Shown: positions 16,300-25,219, counted from the first letter of the stretch. The stretch: DNA of 35,199 nt from Akkermansiaceae bacterium (GCA_024233085.1 JACKQC010000033.1:1-35199); one strand, 5' to 3'. Numbers and translations: made by a program. The notes: generated by a model from the letters alone, not told the origin.

Positions 16300-19236
16300 G
16301 TGACGAGACTCACCCTTACTTCCTTTTCCCGACTCGGCGCGCTGCTGGTTTCCGCCGCCATCACTGCGCCGATTTTTGCCGATCCACCCGCTCCCGATTG
16401 GATCTGGACCTCCCAAGGTGACCGGTCGTCAGCCGCCGGAGTGGTCATTGAACGATCCGTCACGGTCGACGGCAAAGTGGATCGCGCTACCCTTCGCGCC
16501 ACGGCGGACTTTGCCGGACTGAAAGTTTCCCTCAACGGAACACCCCTCCTTGCGCTCGATCCTTACGATCCCCCGGCGGAAATCGAAGTCACTCGTTTGC
16601 TCAAGTCGGGCGAAAACACCCTCAGCGTCGTGGCTCAAGGCGTCGTGGGCCCCTCGGCCATCGCTCTCTCCCTCGAAATCGCCCGCGCGAACGAGGCTCC
16701 GATTCACTTGCTCACCGACGCGTCGTGGAAAACCGTCACCGGTGAAGCCGTCGGCCAGTTCGGTCGGGTGGAACCGCGACGCTGGGCGCTGAACCGGCTT
16801 CCTGAAATCAGCCCTTTCGCCGAGTATAACCAGTGGAAAGAAGCCCTAAATGGCGACCCCGCCACCGGGACGGCCACGAAACCCGGCGACGCCCAGCTAT
16901 CGCCCCTGCCGCCCGGCTTCGAGATCGAAAAAATCCGCGACGCCCAGGAAGGTGAGGACTCCTGGGTCAGTCTCGCGATCGATCCGAAGGGCCGCCTCAT
17001 CATCGCCAAAGAACAGAAGGGGCTGCTGCGCCTGACCTTGTCCGACAACGGACGGGAAGTCATCGCCGCGGAGACCATTGAAGACACCCTGCAGGAATGC
17101 CGCGGCATCGAGTGGATGGGCGGCGCCCTTTACGCCCACGCCAACCGCGGCAAGGCCCTCTATCGCCTTCGCGACACGACCGGCGATGACCGCTTCGATG
17201 AAATCACGCTCCTTCAGGCCACCGAAGGCGGTACCGGCCATGGCCGCAACGACCTCGCCGTCGGTCCCGACGGCGCACTGCACGCCATCACCGGCGACGA
17301 CGTTCAGGTGCCCGACGGCGCGCCACGGCGCGCCCGGCCCGAAAGCGGAGCGCCCAAGGAACTAGGCCATTGGATACGCTGGACGGAGAAGCCAGACGGC
17401 TCAGGAACCTGGGAAGCCATGACCCGCGGACTGCGCAATCCCTACGGGATCGATTTCAATGCCGACGGCGAGCCCTTCACCTACGACGCCGACAACGAGG
17501 GCGACGTGGGCTTGCCCTTCTACCGTCCGACGCGGATCAATCATCTCGTTTCCGGTGCCAACTATGGCTGGCACCAGGATCGCGGCAACACGCGCAGCTT
17601 TCCGATCTACGCGCCCGACAGCGTGCCGACGACCTACGACGTGGGGCGCGGATCGCCGACAGGCGTGAAGTTCGGCACCCGCAGCGGCTTTCCCACCCCT
17701 TGGAAAGAGGCACTCTTCGCCCTCGATTGGGCCTACGGCCGCATTGTCGCCGTCCACATCACCGCTAACGGAGCGAGCTATCTGGGTAGCGGGGAAGTCT
17801 TCCTCGAGGGACGTCCGCTCAATGTCACGGACCTCGATTTCGACGCCGACGGCGCCCTGTGGTTCGTCACCGGAGGCCGGAAAACGCAATCCGCGCTCTA
17901 CCGGATTCGCTACACCGGCAAACATCCGGACACCCCGGCCGAACCCGGTGGCCAGGCAAAAGCGCGTGCCGATTTCTCAAGGCAGGCCCGCGAACTCCGC
18001 AAATCGCTGGAGCGTTTCCACGGTCACGCCGACCCCGCCGCCGTCGAGGCCGCCTTTCCCCATCTCGGCAGTCCCGACCCGTGGATTCGGAATGCCGCCC
18101 GCATCGCCCTCGAATGGCAACCGGTCGATTCCTGGCGAGAAAAGGCCCTCTCCGCCAATGGAGACCTCGCCGGCCTGACCGCCCTGCTCGCTCTCGCCCG
18201 GGCGGGCACCGATACCGACCGCTCCGCCGCATCGGACCGCGCGTCCCGCTTTCCGATCGGCCCGGATTCCTGCCGCACCGAAAAACTCGCCCTGATGCGC
18301 CTGCACGAACTCGCCGGCCCTCCCGTGATGCCAGATCAGCGCCGACGGGTCGCCGACCAATTGCTCGGCCTTGCACCGGATCTCACCGAGCCGGTCAATC
18401 GCGAACTCGTCCGCGGTCTCATCGCCATGGACGCGCCCGATGCCATCGCTTTCGGCCTCGACCGGCTCGCCTCCGCCGATGACCAGTTGGAGCGCCTCCA
18501 CTACCTCGAAGCCCTCAGCGAAGCGCCGTCGGGTTGGAGCGCCGACCAGCGCCGCCTGTTCTTCAACACCCTCGCCCACGCGAAGCGCTTTTCCTATGGA
18601 GACCGCTTCATGCTGCCCTTCTTCCAGACCTTGGAAAAAACGGCCCTCTCCCAAGTGGCCGACGAAGAGGCGCGGAGCCAATTCGCCGATCTCCTCGCCG
18701 AAAACCCGGAATCGGACTCCGCGCCCGCGACGCCGTCCCGCCCCTTCGTGAAACACTGGACGATGGACGACTTCCCCTCCGGCGAATCATTGCCCTCTTC
18801 GGATAAGCCCGATCCCGCGCATGGTCGCGAACTCTTTTCCGCCGTCCTCTGCGCCCGCTGTCATGTCTGCGGCGCCACTGGCCGCCCCGTCGGTCCCGAT
18901 CTCACCACCGTCGCCAACCGCTTCAGCCCCCGCGACCTCATCGAATCCATCGTGGAACCCTCCCGGGTGGTCGCGGAAGTCCATCGCAATGTGATCGTCA
19001 CCAAGACCGACGGCTCCGTCATCCAGGGCCGAATCGTGCAGAACGACTTCCGCGAATCCAAGCTCAGCCTGTCGACCAATCCCTTCGCCCCTGCCGAACT
19101 GGTCGTTATCCCGAAATCGGAAATCCAGGGCTGGGAGGAGTCCCCCATCTCGCCCATGCCGCCAGCGCTCCTCGATACCCTGACGAAGGAGGAGATCGGC
19201 GACCTGCTGGCGTTTTTGTTGTCGGGGGGTAAGTGA
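16300..19236 (+). CDS. secreted beta-propeller - HEAT - PVC-type cytochrome c protein
   Basis: A 978-aa exported protein. GTG 16300 is chosen because a GAGG lies just upstream and the leader (residues 1-27) starts there. Residues about 30-145 look like a galactose-binding-type beta-sandwich. A glucose dehydrogenase-like propeller follows (GLRNPYGIDFNADGE, FYRPTRINHLVSGANYGW), then HEAT-like helices, then a C-terminal haem domain with CARCH at 851-855 and SPMPP near the end. From the propeller on it is a paralogue of the gene at 325-3717, with shared motifs such as TYDAD and FYRPTRxxHxVSGAxxGW; here the DUF1080 domain is replaced by the sandwich. Expected role: extracytoplasmic sugar oxidation or binding with electron transfer. 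It is divergent from the GH18 gene with a 139-bp spacer. Confidence 0.9.
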   Translation: MTRLTLTSFSRLGALLVSAAITAPIFADPPAPDWIWTSQGDRSSAAGVVIERSVTVDGKVDRATLRATADFAGLKVSLNGTPLLALDPYDPPAEIEVTRLLKSGENTLSVVAQGVVGPSAIALSLEIARANEAPIHLLTDASWKTVTGEAVGQFGRVEPRRWALNRLPEISPFAEYNQWKEALNGDPATGTATKPGDAQLSPLPPGFEIEKIRDAQEGEDSWVSLAIDPKGRLIIAKEQKGLLRLTLSDNGREVIAAETIEDTLQECRGIEWMGGALYAHANRGKALYRLRDTTGDDRFDEITLLQATEGGTGHGRNDLAVGPDGALHAITGDDVQVPDGAPRRARPESGAPKELGHWIRWTEKPDGSGTWEAMTRGLRNPYGIDFNADGEPFTYDADNEGDVGLPFYRPTRINHLVSGANYGWHQDRGNTRSFPIYAPDSVPTTYDVGRGSPTGVKFGTRSGFPTPWKEALFALDWAYGRIVAVHITANGASYLGSGEVFLEGRPLNVTDLDFDADGALWFVTGGRKTQSALYRIRYTGKHPDTPAEPGGQAKARADFSRQARELRKSLERFHGHADPAAVEAAFPHLGSPDPWIRNAARIALEWQPVDSWREKALSANGDLAGLTALLALARAGTDTDRSAASDRASRFPIGPDSCRTEKLALMRLHELAGPPVMPDQRRRVADQLLGLAPDLTEPVNRELVRGLIAMDAPDAIAFGLDRLASADDQLERLHYLEALSEAPSGWSADQRRLFFNTLAHAKRFSYGDRFMLPFFQTLEKTALSQVADEEARSQFADLLAENPESDSAPATPSRPFVKHWTMDDFPSGESLPSSDKPDPAHGRELFSAVLCARCHVCGATGRPVGPDLTTVANRFSPRDLIESIVEPSRVVAEVHRNVIVTKTDGSVIQGRIVQNDFRESKLSLSTNPFAPAELVVIPKSEIQGWEESPISPMPPALLDTLTKEEIGDLLAFLLSGGK

Positions 19237-19274
19237 AAATGGTGCTCGGTTAATAACGATTGTTGGGCGGCAAC

Positions 19275-19477
19275 TCGTCGCGGAGCGACGACGCCTGAAT
19301 AGTCGGGCGTTTCAACGCCCGGAAAAGCGCGGACCCATGGCCGCGTCGCGTAGCGACCGCTTATGGTCATGCGGGAACGAATCCGAGTGAGCGGTCGCTT
19401 CGCGACGCATGGATTGGCCCCGGCAAAGTCCGGGCGTTGAAACGCCCGGCTACGATTGCCTTGTCGCTCCGCGACAA
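19275..19477. repeat. 203-bp composite nested palindrome (REPIN-like)
   Basis: Three palindromic blocks occur in order and again in reverse order on the opposite strand. Block A is 19275-19291 (TCGTCGCGGAGCGACGA), with its mate at 19461-19477. Block B is 19302-19322 (core GGGCGTTTCAACGCCC), with its mate at 19430-19449. Block C is 19337-19360 (CCATG, then GCGTCGCGTAGCGACCGC), with its mate at 19391-19412. The centre is near 19376. Each block is itself a hairpin and the whole can fold as one long stem. It fills most of the 292-bp gap between the cytochrome gene and the next small gene. No coding frame is apparent. Confidence 0.8.
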
Positions 19478-19528
19478 TTTCCCATTTGACCCTCGTGCAA
19501 GTAACGTGTTACTCGTTGATGGCCAAGA

Positions 19529-19795
19529 ATGAAACGGAACGAAAGAATCATCGACGAAATGCGCTTCCGCATCGCCCGCCGGAAGGCGAAGCGGCCGGCA
19601 TTGAACCATTTCGCGATCTTCGGGATTGCCTTGATCGTTGTGATTGTGGCCGCGGCCATTTTTGGATTGCTGATCGGGGTCATCGCCGGAGTCGCCGTTT
19701 TTTTCGGACTTCGGATTTACCTTTGGAGAAAGTCGCGGCATATCGTTGAAGCGATGGATCGACAGCGAAAGACCGATCGGCATCTGGAGGATTGA
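19529..19795 (+). CDS. 88-aa membrane protein of unknown function
   Basis: A small protein from ATG 19529. A basic N-terminus (residues 1-26, many Arg/Lys) is followed by a long hydrophobic stretch at about 28-63 (FAIFGIALIVVIVAAAIFGL, then IGVIAGVAVFFGLRIYLW). The stretch is long enough for one extended or two short membrane spans. A charged C-terminal helix follows. I do not recognise a family. Composition is AT-richer than its neighbours. It stands alone between the composite palindrome and the gene at 20019. Confidence 0.55.
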   Translation: MKRNERIIDEMRFRIARRKAKRPALNHFAIFGIALIVVIVAAAIFGLLIGVIAGVAVFFGLRIYLWRKSRHIVEAMDRQRKTDRHLED

Positions 19796-20018
19796 AGCGA
19801 CGCCGGCTGGCGCGAGAAGCACGCAACCGTGCATCATTCGGGCACCCGAGCACTAAGCCGTAGCCGCCGCGAATCGGCAAGGCGGATGCGGGATCAGCAT
19901 TTGAAAGATCGGAACCGAAATCGGTTGGCGAACGTCGCGACGGTCGTTCCCGTGACGGCGAGGTCTTGACGGTGTGTGGCGTGACCGGTAGGCTCGATTT
20001 CCAACACAGCCGAAGATC

Positions 20019-20747
20019 ATGAAACGCTTTTCGTTCTTTCCCGCGATCCTCTGCCTGTTTCTCGCGGCTACCGCAATCGCCGATGACGAACTGGACCACC
20101 TCCGCCTGTCCTACCATGCGGCGGTGAAGCGAGCCATTCAGGCGCCGCGCGTGGACTACGTGAAGGAGTTGAACCGGCTCATCGAAAACCGGACGCGCCG
20201 GTCCGATCTCGACGGAGCCGTGGCCGCCCGGGACGTCCTTGAGAAATTCTCCGGCTCTCCCGGCAAAAAGGAAACCGAGTCGCCCGCCTCCCCGGACGGG
20301 GAACTCGATCGCCTCCGGACGGAATACGAGGCGGCGTCGGCACGAGTCATCAAACCCTTGCGGGAGACCTACCTACGCGAACTCAACAAGATCCTGCAGG
20401 CACGGACTCGGGCCTCCGACCTTTCGGGAGCCCTGGCCGTGAAGAATGAAATTGAGAAAGTGACCGAAGAAACCGAGCTGGAACCGACCGATTCCCTTGA
20501 GGCCTTGTTTGTCGGCCGGACCTGGGTTTCGGGAACGGGAACCGCCTTCACCTTCGCCGCGGACGGCAAGTGCATTCGCGTATTCCGCGACCCGGTCGAA
20601 GGAATCTGGGAACGGCGAGGTTCCGTCGTGATCGCGAGCATCGAAGGATCGCCAAATGAAACCCGGTACTTCCGCTTTGTGTCGAAGACGGAGGCCTACT
20701 ACGGAAATTCCGAAAAGAAAATGGACATGCCGGTCAGACCTCGGTGA
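20019..20747 (+). CDS. secreted protein with two internal helical repeats
   Basis: A 242-aa protein; residues 1-21 are a signal peptide (MKRFSFFPAILCLFLAATAIA). Two copies of an approximately 60-residue helical repeat follow. Each has the form L-x-x-L-x-x-x-Y-x-x-A, then Y-x-x-E-L-N-x-x-x, then TR-x-x-DL-x-GA-x-A, at about 23-83 and 94-154. The C-terminal part (about 165-240) is beta-rich, with a single WVSGTGTAFTFAADG-type segment suggesting a small beta-sandwich or lipocalin-like sheet. I do not assign a function. Secreted proteins of this architecture are familiar in PVC genomes as hypotheticals. It is convergent with the sulfatase gene ending at 20824. Confidence 0.75.
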   Translation: MKRFSFFPAILCLFLAATAIADDELDHLRLSYHAAVKRAIQAPRVDYVKELNRLIENRTRRSDLDGAVAARDVLEKFSGSPGKKETESPASPDGELDRLRTEYEAASARVIKPLRETYLRELNKILQARTRASDLSGALAVKNEIEKVTEETELEPTDSLEALFVGRTWVSGTGTAFTFAADGKCIRVFRDPVEGIWERRGSVVIASIEGSPNETRYFRFVSKTEAYYGNSEKKMDMPVRPR

Positions 20748-20823
20748 ATGGCAGGGAGGCGCTTTTTTTTGAGCTGAGTCACGGATCTCGGCCAAGCGCT
20801 TTGCATCAAACCGTATGCCGAAA

Positions 20824-22356
20824 TCACTCCGGCATCCGCGGCTTCACCGGCGTCTTGCCATCGTCGCCGACGGGATAGGCGGCATGCTGCGCTTCCAATC
20901 CGGCGATCAGGCTCGTCATCATCCGTTTCAGTTCCTCCGGCTTGGCGGCGGCGAGATCGGTCTGCTCGAAGGGATCGTCCTTCAGATTGAACAACTGATA
21001 ATGCGATCCGCCCGACACCTCGGTCGGAAAGTAGTGATAGATCACCTTCCAATCGCCATCGCGCCAGACCGTGAAGTAGTTGCTGCGGTGTGGCGAATGC
21101 GGGTAGTGCATCAGGAAGCGCTCGCCGCGCGATGCTTCCGCATTCCCGGTCAGCAGGGGCGCGAGGGAACGGCCGTCGACAACGTGATCGGCCGGGTTTT
21201 TCCCGCCGGCCAGGTCCAGCACGGTGGGAAACAGATCGTAAACGGCGCCGAGCTGATGCTGGATCGCTCCCGCCTTGATGGGAAGCTGCTTTTGGAAGGG
21301 ATTTTCCGGGTTGGCCTTCAGCCAGGCGGCGATGAAGGGCACCCGCATCCCGCCCTCGTAGTGGGCGCCCTTTTTCCCGCGCAGCGGGGCGGCGCAGGCG
21401 ACGGCGTGCTCGTCGCCGAGGGGTGCATCGGAACCGTTGTCGCCGAGGAAAAAGACGATCGTGTTTTCGGCGATGCCCAGCTCCTCGAAGTGATCGATCA
21501 TGTCGCCCAACGACTTGTCCATCCCCTCGATCAGCGTGGCGAAGGCCTGGGCGTTTTCAGGTTTGCCCGAGTCCTTGTAGTGATCGGCGAAGCGCGGGTC
21601 GCTGTTGAAGGGCGCATGCACCGCGTAGTGGGCGAAGTAGAGGTAGAAGGGCTCGCCGGCCTTCACCGACGCGTCGACGGCCGCCTTGGCCTCGATCGTA
21701 AGCGCCTCGGTGAGGAAGGTGTTGGTGCCGTGGTATTTCTCCAGTCCCGGCACGGCGTGCTTCGCTTTCTTGGGACCGTTGCCATAGTTTTTTTCGCCGT
21801 AGTAGCTGGCCGGGGCACCGAAGGCGGCGCCCGCGATGTTGGTGTCAAAGCCGAGGTTGAGCGGTTCCGCCCCATCGAAGCCGTCGGCGCCGAAGTGCCC
21901 CTTGCCGACGTGGATGGTGCGATAACCGGCCTTTCGCAGCAGGCCCGGCAGGGTGACGGTCTGCTTGTTCAGGCCCTCCCAGTTCCAATCCAGAGGGCCA
22001 TTCGGTCCGGCGTTGTTTTTCTCGGGGTTGATCCAGTTCGTCGTGCGATGGCGGGCGGCGTTTTGCCCGGTCATGATGCAGTTCCGCGTCGGCGAGCAGA
22101 CGCTCATGGCGCAGAACTGGTTGAACCGGATGCCCCGCTCGGCGAGGCGCGCCATGTTCGGCGTGCGGTAGTAATCGTTGAGCGGATAACGCTTGGGCTG
22201 TTCCGAATCGTCCGTGAGAAAGGGCACCGAGGTGTCCATCACGCCCATGTCATCGACGAGAAAGACGACGATGTTGGGTTTCTCGGGGGCGGCGCGGCCG
22301 GATGTCGCGAAAACGGCGGTCGCCACGAGCGAAAGCGAAAGAAGCAAGCGTTTCAT
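20824..22356 (-). CDS. secreted sulfatase (CSPTR active site)
   Basis: A 510-aa sulfatase. Residues 1-24 are a signal peptide. NIVVFLVDDMG is the first metal site, the active-site signature is C87-S-P-T-R, HVGKGHFG is the pocket Lys/His motif, and FFLGDNGSDAPLG is the second metal site. A 22-residue insertion before the active-site helix (SVPFLTDDSEQPKRY and following) separates it from the other sulfatases here and resembles the iduronate/arylsulfatase type with an extended lid. An in-frame ATG also lies at 22365; the shorter start is chosen because MKRLLLSLSL is a normal leader. It is divergent from the DUF1549/1553 gene. Confidence 0.92.
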   Translation of the reverse strand: MKRLLLSLSLVATAVFATSGRAAPEKPNIVVFLVDDMGVMDTSVPFLTDDSEQPKRYPLNDYYRTPNMARLAERGIRFNQFCAMSVCSPTRNCIMTGQNAARHRTTNWINPEKNNAGPNGPLDWNWEGLNKQTVTLPGLLRKAGYRTIHVGKGHFGADGFDGAEPLNLGFDTNIAGAAFGAPASYYGEKNYGNGPKKAKHAVPGLEKYHGTNTFLTEALTIEAKAAVDASVKAGEPFYLYFAHYAVHAPFNSDPRFADHYKDSGKPENAQAFATLIEGMDKSLGDMIDHFEELGIAENTIVFFLGDNGSDAPLGDEHAVACAAPLRGKKGAHYEGGMRVPFIAAWLKANPENPFQKQLPIKAGAIQHQLGAVYDLFPTVLDLAGGKNPADHVVDGRSLAPLLTGNAEASRGERFLMHYPHSPHRSNYFTVWRDGDWKVIYHYFPTEVSGGSHYQLFNLKDDPFEQTDLAAAKPEELKRMMTSLIAGLEAQHAAYPVGDDGKTPVKPRMPE

Positions 22357-22400
22357 GGCGCTCATTCAAACGGGGCGCCGGGGCGGTGTCAAAGGCAAAG

Positions 22401-22520
22401 GCCGGCCAATGTGGCGCCGGCATCCCACCCGTGAGCCGGTCCGCCGTCCGACACGGGCGCTGGATTGGCGGACATTTTGGAGAATGCTCCGTCCGCGAAA
22501 TCTTGGGCAGGATGCCCAAG
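22401..22520. repeat. block of three hairpins in the divergent intergenic region
   Basis: Within 120 bp lie three inverted repeats: GCCGGC (22401-22406) with GCCGGC (22416-22421); GCGGAC (22468-22473) with GTCCGC (22491-22496); and CTTGGGCA (22502-22509) with TGCCCAAG (22513-22520), a perfect 8-bp stem with a 3-nt loop. They fill the spacer between the sulfatase and cytochrome starts. I see no second copy in this window. The density of hairpins suggests a dispersed extragenic element, but regulatory structure is an alternative. Confidence 0.5.
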
Positions 22521-22573
22521 CCACGGTCGACACGCGTTTACGCCTCTGCCCGCGCCGCTGGTTTGGGGGGAAA

Positions 22574-25219
22574 ATGCTCGCCATCAACGTGTTCGTGTCT
22601 TTCTCCATCTCGGCGACAAGCCCCCGCCTCCACGCATCGTGCGCCGTCGTTGCGATGGCGGTCGTCGGCACGTTGCCGGCACGGGCGACGCCGGCAAACA
22701 AGAAGGGATTCGAGAAATTCTTCGGTCCGCATCTTCCGGCCAAACTCGACACCTGTGCCACTTGTCACGTTCGGGCCGAAGCCAACGGCGCAAAGTCGCT
22801 CGACGAGTTTCCGCACAACACCTTCGGCAAGGCGCTCCACGCCGCCGCCGGCCGGATCGATGCCCGCCTCGCGGCTTTGCTCGACGCGGACAGCGACGGC
22901 GACGGTCTTTCCAATCGGGACGAGATCCTGACCGGTTCCGCGCCGGGAACTCCGACCCAACAGGGTCAGGTCGCCGACCCTACCCTGTTGAGTCAGAAAC
23001 GCGAGGCTTTCGCGGCCTGGCATGACCGCTATCCGTGGAAACCTTTCGATCCGGTGAAACGACCCGCCGTCCCCGAGGTCGGCGCTGGTTGGGCCCGCAA
23101 CGAGATCGACGCCTTTCTCGCCGCCGAGCACGCGGCTCGCGGCCTGACTCCCCGGCCCGAAACTCAGCCGGAAACCTGGCTGCGCCGCGTGACGCTCGAC
23201 CTCACTGGACTCGCGCCGACGCCGGACGAGATCCGCGCCTTTTTGAAAGCCGTCGGGAAGGATCGTGAACAAGCCTATGCCGAGACGGTGGATCGCCTGC
23301 TGGAAAGCCCCCACTACGGCGAGCGTTGGGGCCGGCACTGGATGGACGTGTGGCGCTATTCGGACTGGGCGGGATACAAGGACGCCATCCGCACCAGCCA
23401 GCCGCACATCTGGCGCTGGCGCGACTGGATCGTCGAATCGCTCAACGCAGACAAGCCCTACGACCGGATGGTGCTGGAAATGCTCGCCGCCGACGAACTT
23501 GCTCCGGAAGACGAGGACGCCCTCCGAGCGACGGGTTACCTCGTCCGCAGTTACGATGTGGGAAGCCGCGATGTGTGGCTCGACAACGTGGTCAGCCACG
23601 CGGCGCAGGGGTTTCTCGGCATCACGATGGGTTGCGTGAAGTGCCACGACCACAAGTACGACCCCATCCCGAATGAGACCTACTATGCGATGCGTGCCAT
23701 CTTCGAGGGCTACGATGTGAGGACGGATCGGGTGCCGGGAGAGTTGGACACCAAGACGGCCGGTCTGGTTCGGGCCTACGACAAGGCGATGGACCCAAAG
23801 ACCTTCCAGTTCGACCGGGGTGACGAGCGTTTTCCGCTAAAAGACAAAGTCATCGCGCCGGGCGTGCCCACCGTGCTGGGCGGCGAACTGAAAATCGAAC
23901 CGGTCACTCTCCCGATGACCGCGTCGCAGCCGTGGCGGCGGGATTTTGTGAGGCGCGAATTGCTCGCCAATGGCGAGAAAGCGATCGCCAACGCAAAATC
24001 CGAACCCCAAAAAGCCGCCGCAGTCGCCGCCCAAGCCGCGCTGGAAGCCGAGTTCGCGGTAGAGGCGATCGAGGAGGCAGGGAAGACAAAGGATTCCCCG
24101 GAGTGGAAAGCCGCGGCCGAAGCCACCGTTCGCGCCCAACGCAAGGCCGCCAGTCTCGATGCCCAAAGCAAAATCGCGGCCGCCACCGCAGCGCAATCCA
24201 AAGCCGAAGCCGATTTCGCCGCCGCCAAGGCGAAGAAGGACACCGCGAAACAAGGCGCCGCGACCAAGGCTCTCACCACCGCCAAGACCGATCTCGCCGC
24301 AGCGAAGAAAGCCCTCGCCGCCGCCGAAAAAGCCGCCGCGACGCCGGTGGACACGAAATTCAAGCCCCGGCAGGCCGCCTATCCTGTCCAATCGAACGGT
24401 CGACGCCTCGCCTTTGCCCGGTGGCTCACCGACCGGAAAAATCCGCTGACGGCGCGCGTGGCAATGAACCACGTCTGGCTGCGCCATTTCGGTCAGGCCA
24501 TTGTGCCGACGGTCAACGAATTCGGCGCCAATGGCCGCGAGCCAACCCATCCGGCCCTGCTTGATTGGCTCGCGGCGGAATTCATGGACTCCGGCTGGAG
24601 CATGAAGGCGATGCATCGCCAGATCGTCCTGAGCGCGGCTTACCGGATGAGCAGTACCCCGGACAACGCCGATCTCGCCAAAGATCCCGACAACCTCTAC
24701 CTGTGGCGGATGCCGAGCCGCCGGATGGAGGGCGAGATCGTGCGAGACAACCTGCTCTGGATCGCCGGCCGCCTCGACCCGGTCCTCGGCGGACCGGAGA
24801 TCGATCAAAACCTGGCAATGACTTCGCCGCGTCGATCCATCTACCTGCGTCACGCCCACGAGAAGCTGGTCGAATTCGTCCAGATCTTCGACGGCCCCAA
24901 GGTGGCCGAGTGCTACCAGCGGGTCGAGAGCGTCCAGCCGCACCAGGCCCTCGCCCTGCACAACAGCCCGCTTACCGAGGCCGCCGCGAAGGCACTCGCG
25001 GCCGATCTTTCGGCAAAAACCAAGGGCGATCCGAAGGCCTTCGTCGGCGAGGCATGTCTCGCCATCCTCGGCCGGGAGCCCAAGCCGGAGGAGGAGAAGC
25101 TGTGCCGCGAATTTCTCAGCCAAGGCGAATCTGGCACGGAAGCCGCGAACCCCACGCGCGCCCGCGAGCGGCTCCTGACCGTGTTGTTCAACCACAACGA
25201 TTTCGTGACGATCCGATGA
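22574..25219 (+). CDS. secreted cytochrome c with DUF1549 and DUF1553 domains (PSD1 type)
   Basis: An 881-aa protein. ATG 22574 follows a GGGGGG ribosome-binding site. Residues 1-38 are a signal peptide. CATCH at 61-65 is a haem c site. DADSDGDGLSNRDE at 104-117 is a calcium-binding-type loop. Residues 127-141 are encoded by a 41-bp repeat copy. DUF1549 follows (about 172-385, with a second CVKCH near 355). An Ala/Lys-rich coiled coil lies at about 475-595 (many AxxAKA and KKALAAAEK units), then DUF1553 (RLAFARWL, RVAMNHVWLRHFG, SPRRSIYLRHAHE). By family knowledge it pairs with DUF1501 proteins in PVC bacteria, probably in extracytoplasmic polysaccharide or redox work. Its DUF1501 partner is at 25752, separated by a toxin-antitoxin pair. 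Confidence 0.92.
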   Translation: MLAINVFVSFSISATSPRLHASCAVVAMAVVGTLPARATPANKKGFEKFFGPHLPAKLDTCATCHVRAEANGAKSLDEFPHNTFGKALHAAAGRIDARLAALLDADSDGDGLSNRDEILTGSAPGTPTQQGQVADPTLLSQKREAFAAWHDRYPWKPFDPVKRPAVPEVGAGWARNEIDAFLAAEHAARGLTPRPETQPETWLRRVTLDLTGLAPTPDEIRAFLKAVGKDREQAYAETVDRLLESPHYGERWGRHWMDVWRYSDWAGYKDAIRTSQPHIWRWRDWIVESLNADKPYDRMVLEMLAADELAPEDEDALRATGYLVRSYDVGSRDVWLDNVVSHAAQGFLGITMGCVKCHDHKYDPIPNETYYAMRAIFEGYDVRTDRVPGELDTKTAGLVRAYDKAMDPKTFQFDRGDERFPLKDKVIAPGVPTVLGGELKIEPVTLPMTASQPWRRDFVRRELLANGEKAIANAKSEPQKAAAVAAQAALEAEFAVEAIEEAGKTKDSPEWKAAAEATVRAQRKAASLDAQSKIAAATAAQSKAEADFAAAKAKKDTAKQGAATKALTTAKTDLAAAKKALAAAEKAAATPVDTKFKPRQAAYPVQSNGRRLAFARWLTDRKNPLTARVAMNHVWLRHFGQAIVPTVNEFGANGREPTHPALLDWLAAEFMDSGWSMKAMHRQIVLSAAYRMSSTPDNADLAKDPDNLYLWRMPSRRMEGEIVRDNLLWIAGRLDPVLGGPEIDQNLAMTSPRRSIYLRHAHEKLVEFVQIFDGPKVAECYQRVESVQPHQALALHNSPLTEAAAKALAADLSAKTKGDPKAFVGEACLAILGREPKPEEEKLCREFLSQGESGTEAANPTRARERLLTVLFNHNDFVTIR
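22954..22994 (+). repeat. 41-bp inverted-repeat element, copy 3, inside a coding sequence
   Basis: The left arm GACCCAACAGGGT (22954-22966) is perfect. The right arm ACCCTGTTGAGTC (22982-22994) differs at one base. It is read in frame as PTQQGQVADPTLLSQ, in the linker between the calcium-loop haem domain and DUF1549. In the frame used, the other four copies have TAG or TGA directly after the left arm; here position 22967 is C, so the codon is CAG. Confidence 0.9.

Noticed and set aside
20763..20770. T8 run after the gene ending at 20747, possible intrinsic terminator
   Set aside because: Only a 4-bp CCTC/GAGG stem precedes it, too weak to call a terminator.
22250..22519. Short open frames in the hairpin block upstream of the cytochrome gene
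   Set aside because: They overlap palindromic DNA and the sulfatase leader and have no protein-like pattern.
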